Below are positions 1 through 10,300 of a stretch of DNA of 64,000 nt, in pieces (position 1 is the stretch's first letter; every line of letters starts with the position of its first letter). This DNA comes from Ypsolopha sequella (Eukaryota > Arthropoda > Insecta > Lepidoptera > Ypsolophidae). The stretch is taken from positions 2,728,001-2,792,000 of the forward strand of contig OW203991.1 in NCBI GenBank assembly GCA_934047225.1, given 5' to 3'. A model generated the notes under the pieces. That model searched no databases. It was not told the DNA's origin and worked only from the letters and a program-made list of their open reading frames with translations. Position numbers and translations under genes: made by a program.

Positions 1-585
1 TTCCCGTTTCAGCACAATCAAAAATATTATAGATAGATAGATAGATATAACATTTATTTCCCAAAAACACGACACATACATACAAAAAACAAAGTAGAAC
101 TTAAATAAAAGAAAAAAAAATTAAATAAAGTTAAAACACAAAAAGAAAGTAACTTAAATTTATCCTAGTGGTATGAGTGTCGCGGCAAAGAGAAAAAGGC
201 TCCGACTCAGCATAATACCGCAAACAGAAATCTGCGACGCTGTTATTCTGTCGTCACCTGCAGAGAGCCGCACGAATTCCATCAAGAGTGGACATATTAT
301 ATGTAGACCTTGCCTCGTAGCACAGTGTTTAATCGCGCGCGATGTCACTTCGTTGAATCACAGGTGCAAGGAGCGCGACACGATGTTTTTGCGATTAAAC
401 AGTAGGTCACGCTCCTCTCACTTGTGATTCAACTAGTGGCGTCACGTTCGATTAAACACTATGCAGAGCCCGCTGGACGGCTCAGCCCTAGAAAAACATG
501 TGGCGTAAAAATTGGCGACAAACTGAAGAAGTGCAATGTGTAAAATGTGGAAACAGACAGAGCGTTGCAAATGTAGATCAGCGGG

Positions 586-739
586 TCTACCGCATAATTC
601 TCATTTTCATCAACATCAACTTGAGATTGAAATTTGACGTGCGTGCGACGACGCCCGCCTAACATGCCATCTCTTTTGCACGCGTTGAATTTCGCATCCA
701 TTTGCTTGAAGTTGATACAAATGAGAATTACGCGGTAGA
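586..739 (+). mobile_element. MITE family A, copy 1
   Basis: The element is about 154 bp with terminal inverted repeats TCTACCGCATAATTCTCAT / ATGAGAATTACGCGGTAGA. A conserved GC-rich core includes GTGCGACGACGCCCGCC. Two further copies lie at 48617-48774 (opposite orientation) and 51712-51864. It sits in intron 3 of the mannosidase gene. No transposase is present. Short open frames read across it, but they are shared by all copies and are not host genes. Confidence 0.8.
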
Positions 740-849
740 ACCACTGTAGTCCCTACCTTGCCTCCCCTCTAAGAGACATCCGTGAACACATGAGTATGTT
801 TGTATGAGAATAAAATCATATGAAACATAGCAAACTGTATGTAACTTAC

Positions 850-997
850 CCGGATCATTGTGTGAATGTGGTACAATAAACACTTTGAGTTTATTCCGGT
901 TGCTCCACTGCTCTTCATTGTATTCAATGTTCCAGCCCTGCTTCCACACGCCGCCATCTTTGTCGTCGAACATTATTCGCTCGTACATCGATAACAT
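850..997 (-). CDS. alpha-Man-IIa: Golgi alpha-mannosidase II, coding exon 3 (start of catalytic domain)
   Basis: This exon continues from exon 2 in phase 0 and encodes 49 residues plus one base. It opens at MLSMYER after an acceptor (TTGCAG) and closes at a strong donor, GG|GTAAGT, in phase 1. Visible are DGGVWKQGWNIEY and VPHSHNDPG, the hallmark N-terminal block of the GH38 class II Golgi mannosidases. In the Drosophila enzyme the His and Asp of HSHNDPG are two of the four zinc ligands, so the exon carries the first half of the metal site. The enzyme trims two mannoses from GlcNAcMan5GlcNAc2 in the medial Golgi, the step that commits N-glycans to complex or paucimannose forms. The remaining exons lie beyond position 1. 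Lysosomal mannosidase is unlikely because the adjoining exons encode a Golgi-type anchor and stem. Confidence 0.93.
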
Positions 998-1469
998 CTG
1001 CAATGCAATTACTATTATGTGTGATTGATTACCACAAATCTATAAATAAAGAAGTAAAATTCGTCTCTACATTGAATATTTTTTCAACATTTTCAATGAA
1101 ATGTGTTATTGAATTGAATTGAACTGAATTGAATATTTATTTGCGTAATCTTGGTACATAATGTTCTTATATCAATATTATCCTAGGTAAGATATTACAA
1201 TGTACTTTAATAATAAGTTAACTTAATATTTAATTAACTTGATTTTTTTTTGACAAGACCCCCCGTTCTTGCCACCTATGCTCATGATATTACCGTCATC
1301 CGCAGACCAGACCCCCCCCCCTAATTTCAAATGGCGTTATTTCTATGGACGGCCTCTAAGTTCGCGTCACCGACATGCTATGTCGTGTTACGCTTGGCCA
1401 ACAGTGACAAGTTTACACTTCTTTCGGCAGCCCTTATGACTGCCTACGTTTTTATCATCGTAAAACTGT

Positions 1470-1970
1470 AAAAGCAGATGGACTATAAGGGACAGGTAGA
1501 CAAAGGTATTATATCTTTAAGTGATAAGTCCGCCCTTGTACAACATTGTGTGTTCAAAACTCTGTACTCAATTTTTTTTTATTTGACCGTGTACAATAAA
1601 GTGTGTATTCATTCATTCATATCTTTTTTTTTCCATGATCTTGCTAAGTTTCTTGCCCTTCTTCTTAGCAAGACTAATCGAGTGGGCAGAGTTAGGCATG
1701 TATTTATTATATGTATTGCATATATTTATAATATAATTTATTGCTTAACCCTATATGTTTATTTTATTTAAGTGTATTTTTTAAAATTAAATTTAAGTTA
1801 ACTCAACCTTTATTATTTCCCTGTGTATTTCCCCATATTATTATTTATTACATACAACTATTACCTATACACATCTATTATTTAATTACTTATATTACAT
1901 CAAAACTGACCTGTAATAAGTATATCTGTTATACCTACATTATATAAATAAATATATTTTATTTCATTTC
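1470..1970 (+). repeat. LINE 3'-end fragments and AT-rich sequence in mannosidase intron 2
   Basis: The stretch TAAGTGATAAGTCCGCCCTTGTAC, read with the following T-rich run, ACAATAAAGTG and (ATTC)n, resembles the 3' UTR of Lepidopteran non-LTR elements. A second AT-rich segment ends near 1965 in TAAATAAATATATTTTATTTC. A short TTGAA-type microsatellite lies at 1106-1135. There is no coding content. Confidence 0.45.
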
Positions 1971-2065
1971 ATATTTATGTAACATCTAACAAAGGTACAA
2001 GTAAACAAAAGATCTCCAACTTCCGAGTATTTCTGTATTATACCATCCGGTTTGGAACAACTCAC

Positions 2066-2365
2066 CTGAATATCAGTTTTCGGTACACCAGTCTTCATAA
2101 TAGGACAGACCGATGTATCAAATGGTTTTCTTGGTATTGTAGTCTTTATGGGAAGCTTCAACAATGGTGGTTCATCTCCCACCACTTTTGCTTCTCTCTG
2201 TCCCTCATCCTTAAACTGCTCCTTAGGTTTATGTTGAGGTTCCTCTATAACCTGGAACCTATCCAGCTGGTCAACCACTGACTTGATTTCTCCGACGACT
2301 GCATGATGTTTATTGAGATCGCTTTCTATTTTTGTTAGTTTCGATTCAAATAATGCCCATTTGCT
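2066..2365 (-). CDS. alpha-Man-IIa: Golgi alpha-mannosidase II, coding exon 2 (lumenal stem)
   Basis: Exactly 100 codons are bounded by an acceptor (TTGTTTACAG|AGC) and a donor (ATTCAG|GTGAG), phase 0 at both ends. The first 40 residues (SKWALFESKLTKIESDL onward) have heptad-like spacing and probably form a coiled coil. A charged, Pro/Lys-rich linker follows, and the exon ends in CPIMKTGVPKTDIQ. Joined to exon 3 this gives DIQ-MLSMYER, matching the known family pattern in which a Cys-containing segment and D-V/I-Q lead straight into the catalytic domain. This is the stem that holds the catalytic domain away from the Golgi membrane and helps retention. Stem sequence is poorly conserved in the family, so the call rests on position, phase and the flanking exons. 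Confidence 0.85.
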
Positions 2366-2625
2366 CTGTAAACAAGTGTTCATTTTTAATACTTCAGATA
2401 AGCTCGTCTCCTATATGAAGATTTTTATGAAAATCAAATGCAATTAACCCGTCGGCACAGGTAAATCAACGTCACGGCAAACGTTCAGTATGAGTAGTAT
2501 TTGTATTATATTATTATAAGGTCTTTCAATTTAAATGGAAAGTAATTTAGGAGGTGATTCAGTATCGTTAATACGTCACATTCCACTGCAAAGTACTTTT
2601 TTTTGCGCGAACTTTTTCTTCACTT

Positions 2626-2898
2626 GTATACAAGGTGACTTTTAGATCATCGTCCAAATTCATACTGGTGGCTTGGTAAGTGATCAGTATCTTGGATCAA
2701 TAACAATTTTGGTGAAATTCGTAAAAAGAAATTTCGACTCCCCATAGTGAATCACTCGGGACTGGAACTGAATTTCTATGGGAAGCCGAAATTTAATTTT
2801 ACGAATTTCACAACAATTGTTACTGATCCAAGATACTGATCACTTATCAAGCCTCCAGTATGAATTTAGACGATGATCAAAAAGTCACCTTGTATATA
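2626..2898. mobile_element. Foldback MITE with arms over 100 bp
   Basis: The left arm begins GTATACAAGGTGACTTTTAG and the right arm is its reverse complement, ending AGTCACCTTGTATATAC. The arms pair over more than 100 bp (ACTGGTGGCTTGGTAAGTGATCA region against TGATCACTTATCAAGCCTCCAGT). The unpaired centre carries two short ATTTC-rich segments. One arm of the same family recurs at 56108-56250. Confidence 0.75.
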
Positions 2899-3033
2899 CA
2901 AACTGAGTCAGCTGATCGGACCACTTTGTACTGAGAAGCGAAAAAACCTTATATACAATATGGGTATCATTGGAAAGCTAGAAAGACAAACAACAATAAA
3001 AAAAAAACTACAATAATAATAAAAATACATATA

Positions 3034-4772
3034 CAGTTGTGGTTATATAATTAGGAACGACTAATATCGAAGTAACTTTCAGAAAAACAAGTTGCTGTAA
3101 CTTTAGTTTATATTACTGTTACTACCTTCAAACGACATGATAATATAGCTATGTAAGCAGGCTTTTATACTACATATATAATATGTAAAATTGTTGAACT
3201 TCAATTGATAATTTAATTAAAGTTCCATTTGAACTATTTATTTGAAACTTTCTAGCTATGGACAAATAATTAGGAACGGGTAAAATAACTTAATTTATTG
3301 AATTGTATCAGAAACCATTTTAATGAAATAAACAATACTTATTATAAAACTTTTAACACAGCTTACAAAAAGCAGTATTAGTATTTTGTAGGGTGGCCCT
3401 TGCTTACAATAACTGCTCTGCAGCGACGGGGCATGGAATCTATTAAGTTTTTACAGGTTTCATATGAAATATTGTTCCACGATTCGACAAAGGCATCATA
3501 TAGATCGTCAAATTGCTCGTCCTTTTCGCAGCCACACTCTTCTTTACTTCTCTCCAAAGGTTTTCGATCGGATTAAGATCTGGACTATTTGCAGGCCAAT
3601 CTAACACAGTAATTTTTTGATCAGTAAGAAACCTTTTAACTGAATGAACCGTGTGTTTGGGGTCATTATCTTGCTGAAATATCCAGACTAAAGGCAACCT
3701 CTCCTCAGCATAAGGAAGCATACTCTCCTCCAATATTTGCTTGTATTTAAATTGGTCTAGTATACCTTCAATCTTTTTAACTGGCCCAACACCATGACCT
3801 GAGAAACATCCCCAAACTTTTATGTTTCCTCCCCCATGCTTTACCATTTTTTTCGTGAACTTAGGATTCAACGCTTGCTTAGGTGGTCTACGCACATACT
3901 GTTTACCATCAGACCCTAGTCTATTTATTTTCGTTTCATCAGAAAATAACACGTTTTTCCATTGACTTGCTGTCCAGTTGCCATATTTTTTCGCGAACTC
4001 TAACCTCGCTTTTCGGTGCACCTTCGTGAGAAGCGGTACACTCCGGGCGATTCTTCCAAATAACTTTGCATCAGTTAAGCGTCTTCGTACTGTACGTGTA
4101 GATACTCCTCCGGCGCCAAAAACTTCCCTCTTTATATTTTCAGAACTCTTGAAAGGATCAGCCTTTGCTGCACGAACAATCAAAGCATCTGTTAGCATCT
4201 TCACGTGATGTTGTTTTTCTAGATTTAGGCTTTCGAGGTACATTATTCGTAGTATTAAACTTTTTGACGTGATTCACAGCATTAAACACCTTAGTTTAAG
4301 AGCACTTCAAATGATCAGCAATCTTTTTATACGACCAATTGCGTTCATATATAGAGCCATAATAATTTTCCGGGTCGATGGATCACAACTCTCCTTTTTG
4401 CCCATGATTTCGGAATAATTTTGCACTTTCAACTTAGTCAATATAAAGCGATGTAACCGTAGAATACGCGGGAAACAAAAAAATGCCATATTCGTTTTCG
4501 AAATTCAAAATTAAGAATCATTTTTTTCCGTTCCTAATTATTTGTCAAGCGGCCGGTACATTTAAAATACAATAGCAATTGAAAATGAATTGAACTTTTG
4601 ATAGCAGTGCAATTGTTTTGCATATTGGGTATAAATTATTAAAGCCTACTAATATACTGTTATTTTGTGTGGTTTAAATTTGTTATCAAAAAGTTAATAC
4701 AAAAGTAACAGCTACTTGTTTGTCAAAAATCGACTTTCTTACCAGTCGTTCCTAATTATATGACCACAACTG
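3034..4772 (-). mobile_element. Tc1-like DNA transposon, IR/DR type
   Basis: The 1,739-bp element starts CAGTTGTGGTTATATAATTA and ends with its inverted copy, flanked by TA duplications at 3032-3033 and 4773-4774. Each end is an imperfect inverted repeat of about 240 bp with two related sites: an outer TATAATTAGGAACGACT and an inner AAATAATTAGGAACGG (3261-3279 on the left, 4528-4545 on the right). This is the IR/DR layout of Sleeping Beauty-like Tc1 elements. A broken transposase fills the centre. It sits in mannosidase intron 1, transcribed in the same sense as the host gene. Confidence 0.93.
3378..4405 (-). pseudogene. Tc1-family transposase, frameshifted
   Basis: The coding region spans about 342 codons from ATG 4405 (MGKKESCDPSTRK) to TAA 3378-3380, the usual Tc1 length. 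The catalytic DD34E triad is visible: D in VLFSDET, D in FQQDNDPKHT, and E in SPDLNPIENLW, with 34 residues between the last two. The N-terminal helix-turn-helix region keeps KDPFKSS-like (ADPFKSS) and RTVRRRL motifs. Damage includes a frameshift near 4355, an in-frame TAA near 4297, a frameshift near 4195, and one lost base near 3510. That last shift moves the final 45 or so codons, which still read on to the terminal stop. The gene cannot make a full transposase. The longest clean open stretch is 4243-3443. Confidence 0.92.
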
Positions 4773-5314
4773 TATATATTTTTTTAGCTTATAGAAAAAT
4801 TTAATCTAGTTTTAGAAAAAGAAAACAGGCATTAGATTTTGACAGCTACTTTAGGAGATAGAGACAAAAACAAAATTGGCGAGAAAAAAAAATCGCCACT
4901 AATTCTTCAGGTTAAAAAGCTAAAGAAAGTAAAATATTTTTTTCGATATCTCAAAAAATCACGAAGTTATTGACAGTCAAAGCGAGCTTAACGGCATGTA
5001 TCGTGACGTCATCTGACACGATTTTATACTTAAAGTGATAAATATCGCTATCGCTATGTAACTTCGGTGATAATAACAGGACATTTTTCAAAAAGTTAAA
5101 AAGTTTGTACTTTGCTAAAACTAATTAATCAGTTACTATAAAAAATATACAGAAAACTTTTGTATAACAATAATGTTGTAAGGTGACCTTGACAGTGTAT
5201 CAAATTGTTGCAACATTTGTACAAATACCTCAACTTAAAATTGTGTATTGGCAGTATTGGTGAAAATTAATTTAATCTTTACAAATAACTGATATTTCAC
5301 TATAGTCTTATACA

Positions 5315-5626
5315 TGTTACGTCGAGGACTATGTCCCTACCGACTCCAACAGCCATCACACCACCAAACAGATTGTGCAACCGTTCGAGTTGCTGACGCA
5401 TCATCGACCGACATATTAAAAGGGTATTTCACCATCCAAGATGCCGCCTTCATGCTAACATCGCGACAGCGGGAGGTCATACTCTGATCATCGGGATCAC
5501 TAAGATATAAGTTTAATGTAAGATAGATATCATAAGAATTGTAATCACACATCGATTACATATTTAAGTAAATTCTCTTCCGACTTTCTTTTTAAAAACC
5601 CTCGCCGACGGTCAACTCCCGTAATT
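5315..5626 (+). repeat. 5' LTR of errantivirus
   Basis: The 312-bp LTR starts TGTTACG and ends CCGTAATT, terminal bases typical of errantiviruses rather than TG...CA. By eye it is identical to the 3' LTR at 12754-13065. No canonical AATAAA lies inside. The open frame on its reverse strand is duplicated with the LTR and is not a gene. Confidence 0.95.
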
Positions 5627-5645
5627 GGCGCAGTCAGGCTGTAGG
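5626..5645 (+). promoter_or_regulatory. Primer-binding site
   Basis: TGGCGCAGTC directly follows, and overlaps by one base, the LTR end. It matches the start of the serine-tRNA type binding site known from 17.6/297-like errantiviruses. Similarity to that site falls off after the first ten bases. Confidence 0.75.
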
Positions 5646-5810
5646 GTAGTCGCGGTTAGTGTTAGTCACACATCGACTACACTAATTATCGTCTTCACGT
5701 CGCTTCTACCACTCTACGAACCTACGGTGGCCGTCCAAAGGAGCAGAGAGATCCCTCCAGACATTGACGGATCGAAGATCTCACCAGAAAGCCAGAAGGG
5801 AAGATTAAGA

Positions 5811-5830
5811 ATGATCAGCTCATCGTGAGT
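5811..5830 (+). promoter_or_regulatory. Errantivirus leader AUG and shared 5' splice donor
   Basis: An ATG at 5811 opens four codons and two bases before a consensus donor, TC|GTGAGT (intron starts at 5825). If unspliced, that frame stops at once. The phase-2 end fits in frame to acceptors before gag (6011|6012) and before env (11015|11016). In errantiviruses env is made from a spliced subgenomic RNA, so a 5' donor here is expected. Use for gag is inference. Confidence 0.65.
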
Positions 5831-6011
5831 ACCTAGATAATAAGCATTTCCTATTGGTTGTCTATTTCCTACACCACCCTTTCCATTTCAGTAAATACCT
5901 TTTTTTAAATTAAAACTCTCATAGATTTGAAAAAAAAGTGTTCGAGTTAAATTAGTTTTTTGACTGAAGTGAAATAAAAAGCAACAAAATTTTTTTCCCA
6001 CGCCCAAGTAG

Positions 6012-7305
6012 GGGTATTTTGCCCAATAGTCGTTCCGCGATTCGACAATCTCTTAGGGACGAAAATCGTCACCTAGATTTATTATCAGCACTTGAAGATA
6101 TAGAAGAAGAAAGTTCAAACATGACGAACGATGGTAATATTCCTTCGGATGAAAATCCTGTAGCAGCATCTACCCAGTCAAACATGATAGATAGCATATA
6201 TAAGGCATTACGATTGGTACCTGAATTTGATGGAAACTCTAATGTTCTTATAAGATTTCTAAAAATTTGTGATCAATTGGTCCTGACTTATGCTAAACCA
6301 GCCCCCGGGAACGAGCTATCAAATTACTCGCTTCTTAACGGAATTTTAAACAAAATCACGGGACCCGCCGCACGCACTTTAGCTACGAACGGCACCCCCA
6401 GTGACTGGAATAGCATTAGAGCAGCGCTGATTAACACGTTCTCTGACCACAGAGATGAATCCGCTCTTTACACCGATTTGTCCCTGCTATCGCAAGGCAG
6501 AGATACTCTGCACATATTTTATGAACGTGTGCAAAATCTGTTAAGCACAATAATGACGTACGTATCGTTACATGATTCTGTCGAAACGACAGTCGAGGCT
6601 AAAAGAACTTTATATAGAAAGTTAGCCTTACAAACCTTTCTAAAGGGCTTACATGAACCACTTGGCTCAAGAATTCGATGCATGAGGCCAGAGACGATTG
6701 AAAAAGCTCTGGAATATGCCCAAGAAGAACTTAACATACTTTATTTACAGAATAAAAATATTCAATCTGTTTCAATGACAGCTAATTCGAATAAATTAAA
6801 TTTTAGCCATCAACTGATCCCTAAAATGCATCAAAATAAAGTTAATCCCCAGCAGCAAACTTTATCCCCACAACCCCCGACTTATCGACCAGCCTACCAA
6901 GGTGTGTCAAAGACTCAGCAAATGTTTAAGGCCCTACCATGTTCAAACATGAGCACAGGTTTTAAAATAACACCACGTGCATTTCAATCCCAACAGCCCC
7001 AAAGACAATTCAACAGTAACCAGGTAAGACCCATGAGTGGAGTTAGCCACCCCCGTGCACGCACTCTTCCACCAACACCACAAAACCCACCCCCTACACG
7101 AGAAATGAACGTTAACGAAGTGATGTATAACAGTTGTGATTATCCTGACATTGACTACAACCAACCCTTGGAACAACCCTCCACTATGACCTATTATTAT
7201 GACGACGGGTCGACCGACGAACAAAGTTATAACATAGAAGAAATACCGCACGAGCAATCAGAATCGGATTTTTCCAAGATTCAGACTTCAACTGCCCCCG
7301 AATAG
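6012..7305 (+). CDS. gag: Errantivirus gag
   Basis: This frame encodes the structural polyprotein that forms the particle. It is open from 5968 to TAG 7303-7305, but its first in-frame ATG is at 6121. The protein-like sequence between 6012 and 6121 (acidic, with LEDIEEE) suggests that translation starts earlier. A spliced start from the AUG at 5811 through the acceptor TAG|G at 6011 would be in frame; a non-AUG start is the alternative. The central part is helical with a capsid-like pattern, and the last third is rich in Gln, Pro and Asn. No CCHC zinc knuckle is seen, as in most errantiviruses. It overlaps pol by about 70 bases in the -1 frame. Confidence 0.88.
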
Positions 7306-10300
7306 AATTAAATATTCAAAATAAAAAGCAGCTTCCTTACATTCAGATACAAAACCCACCCTTAAAACTACTTATTGACACAGGTGCAAATAAATCATTT
7401 CTTAGTCCGGAAGCCACAGAAAAATTCTACCCTGATACACCCTTAAACTATGACCCTTTTCTTGTCTCCAACATTCATGCGACTACAAGAAATGACTATT
7501 CAATGTTAATTCCTTGTTTTTACGAATTTAACGAAACAAGACCGATAAAATTATTCATATACAAATTTCACGATTATTTCGACGGACTTATTGGTATCGA
7601 CTTATTAGAGCAGTGGCAAGCTAAAATCGACTTAGGATCAAAACAGCTTTTGACACAGTTTGCAACGAACCCAATTCATATGTATGAATCACGACAGAGT
7701 ATCAACTTACTTGAGACTATTGTTCCCGCACAGTCCACTAAACTAATTAGAGTGCCGATTAATATTCCCAAAGGTGAAATCTCCATAGACCATCAAACGA
7801 TTTCCAGTTGTATTATAAACGAATGTCTGTCTACAGCTAGTAATAGCCGAGCTTACGTGGAAGTATTGAACCCTACCTGTAACGACATTATATTTTCATT
7901 GACTGAACCGATAAACGCACATATTTTTAGCGAACAGACTATTACAAGTACAGACTGTATGACTGACCGAATGAACAAAGTTTTATCGAAATTGCGTACG
8001 AAGCATTTAAATGAAGAGGAGAGAATTAATTTGGTTAATCTTTGTAAACAATACTCTGATGTATTTTACGTAGAGGACGAATGTTTAACATTCAGCAACC
8101 AAATTAAACACCGTATCCGAACAACTGACGAAATTCCAGTTCACAGTAAGACTTATAGATATCCGTACGTGCATAGAAAGGAGGTACAGTCACAAATAAA
8201 AAAAATGTTAGATCAAGGTATAATTAGACCCTCCACTTCAGCATGGAGTGCTCCAATTTGGATAGTACCAAAAAAAGCAGACGCATCGGGTAAAGTTAAA
8301 TGGAGACTAGTTGTTGACTTTAGAAAACTCAATGAGAAGACTATAGATGATAAATACCCCATCCCTAACATCAACGACATCCTAGACAAGCTAGGAAACT
8401 GCCAATACTTCACTTCCTTGGACCTAGCTAGCGGATTTTACCAAATCGAGACCGACCCACGTGACATTCACAAAACAGCATTTAACGTTGATTGTGCGCC
8501 CGGGCACTTTGAATTTATGCGCATGCCAATGGGACTTAAAAATTCTCCATCTACGTTTCAGCGCGTAATGGACAATGTCCTCAGAGGTCTGCAAAATGAA
8601 ATTTGCGTAGTCTATCTTGATGACATTTTGGTATTCTCGACCTCATTACAAGAGCATATAGTCAATTTAGGCAGAGTACTAGACCGTCTAAGGGAATCTA
8701 ACTTTAAAATACAGATGGATAAGTCTGAATTTCTTAAGAGAGAAACACCATTCTTAGGTCACATCATAACACCAGACGGAGTAAAACCAAATCCCGATAA
8801 GATTGAGGCTATTAAAAAATATCCTATCCCAAAAACATCTAAACAAATCAAAGGATTTTTAGGTCTTTTAGGTTATTACAGACGATTCATACCAGATTTT
8901 GCTAAATTAACAAAACCCTTGACTGCTTGTTTAAAAAAGAATATGAAAATTAAACTGACTTCTGATTACATTAAATGCTTTGAACATTGTAAGACTCTAC
9001 TGACTAACGACCCTATTTTACAGTACCCAGATTTTTCAAAGGACTTTATTTTGACAACAGACGCATCGAATTTTGCAATTTCAGGTATACTGTCACAAGG
9101 AACAATAGGCTCTGACAGGCCTATAGCCTATGCGTCAAGGACCCTAAATGAAAGCGAAATAAAATATTCAACCACTGAGAAAGAGCTATTGGCAATAGTA
9201 TGGGCAACTAAATACTTTAGACCATACCTTTTTGGCCGTAAATTCCAAATTGTAACTGACCATCAGCCTTTAAAATTCCCATTAGACACTATGACAGAGA
9301 CCAACTGCCGAGTTTCTAGATGGAAAATGAAACTAGCAGATTATAATTATAAAATGGTATTCAAAAGTGGTAAAAATAACACAAACGCCGACGCCCTTTC
9401 CAGAATTCAAATAAATAATGAAGAAATGGCTTCTGTGGTAGTTAACATTTCTTCCTCATCATCCGAAAGAACGTTGACAGCACCTGACGAGAGAGCATTT
9501 ATTAGTGCTTCATCTACTGACACAGCACCAGACAACGAACCTTTGAGAAGCCCATCGTCCACCCTAACAGCACACTCAGAGTTATTTATTTTAAATGAAA
9601 CACCATTGCACGAACCATTACCAGCGGAAACTGTGCATACAAGTTTGGAAAACCCCATAGTTAACATACCAATTTCCGAAGATCCCTTGAACAAATTTAA
9701 AAAACAGTTAGTATTAAAAATCGTAAATCGTCCACCCAGAGAGAAATCTATAATAATCAAGCCTTTTGACACGTTCCGAAAAGTCACTATAGAAATATCA
9801 CAAGATTCATTCGAACATGATTTAATTAACGCCATAAAAAAACATGTTGACCCTAAAACCCGAACTGCTATATTAGTGCAGCCCTTAGAGAAAATGTACA
9901 GCATCGTACCAGTTATACAAAAAACTTTTCAAAGCTCTTCAATGAACCTGATTCTTGTGAAACATGAACTTGAAAATATCTCAGATTACTTAATTCAGCA
10001 AGATATCATAAGAAAATATCATGAGGGAAAAACAAACCACCGCGGTATTAATGAAACATATTTATCTCTATACCATCGGTATTTCTGGCCAAAAATGAAA
10101 GAATGTGTAACTAAATTTATAAGTAACTGTAACGTTTGCAGTTGTGCGAAATACGACCGTAATCCAATACGCCCTGAGTTTCAAATTGTCCCTCCACCCA
10201 CAAAACCGTTTGAACTAATACACGCAGACGTGCTTACAATCGAAAACGAAAAATACCTAACTATCATTGACGCATTTTCGAAATTTGCACAAGCTTATCG

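Noticed and set aside
5337..5552. 71-codon open frame, present twice (also 12776-12991)
   Set aside because: It lies on the reverse strand of the errantivirus LTR and is duplicated only because the LTRs are identical.
9407..9904. 165-codon antisense open frame
   Set aside because: It is a shadow of pol, with no family features of its own.
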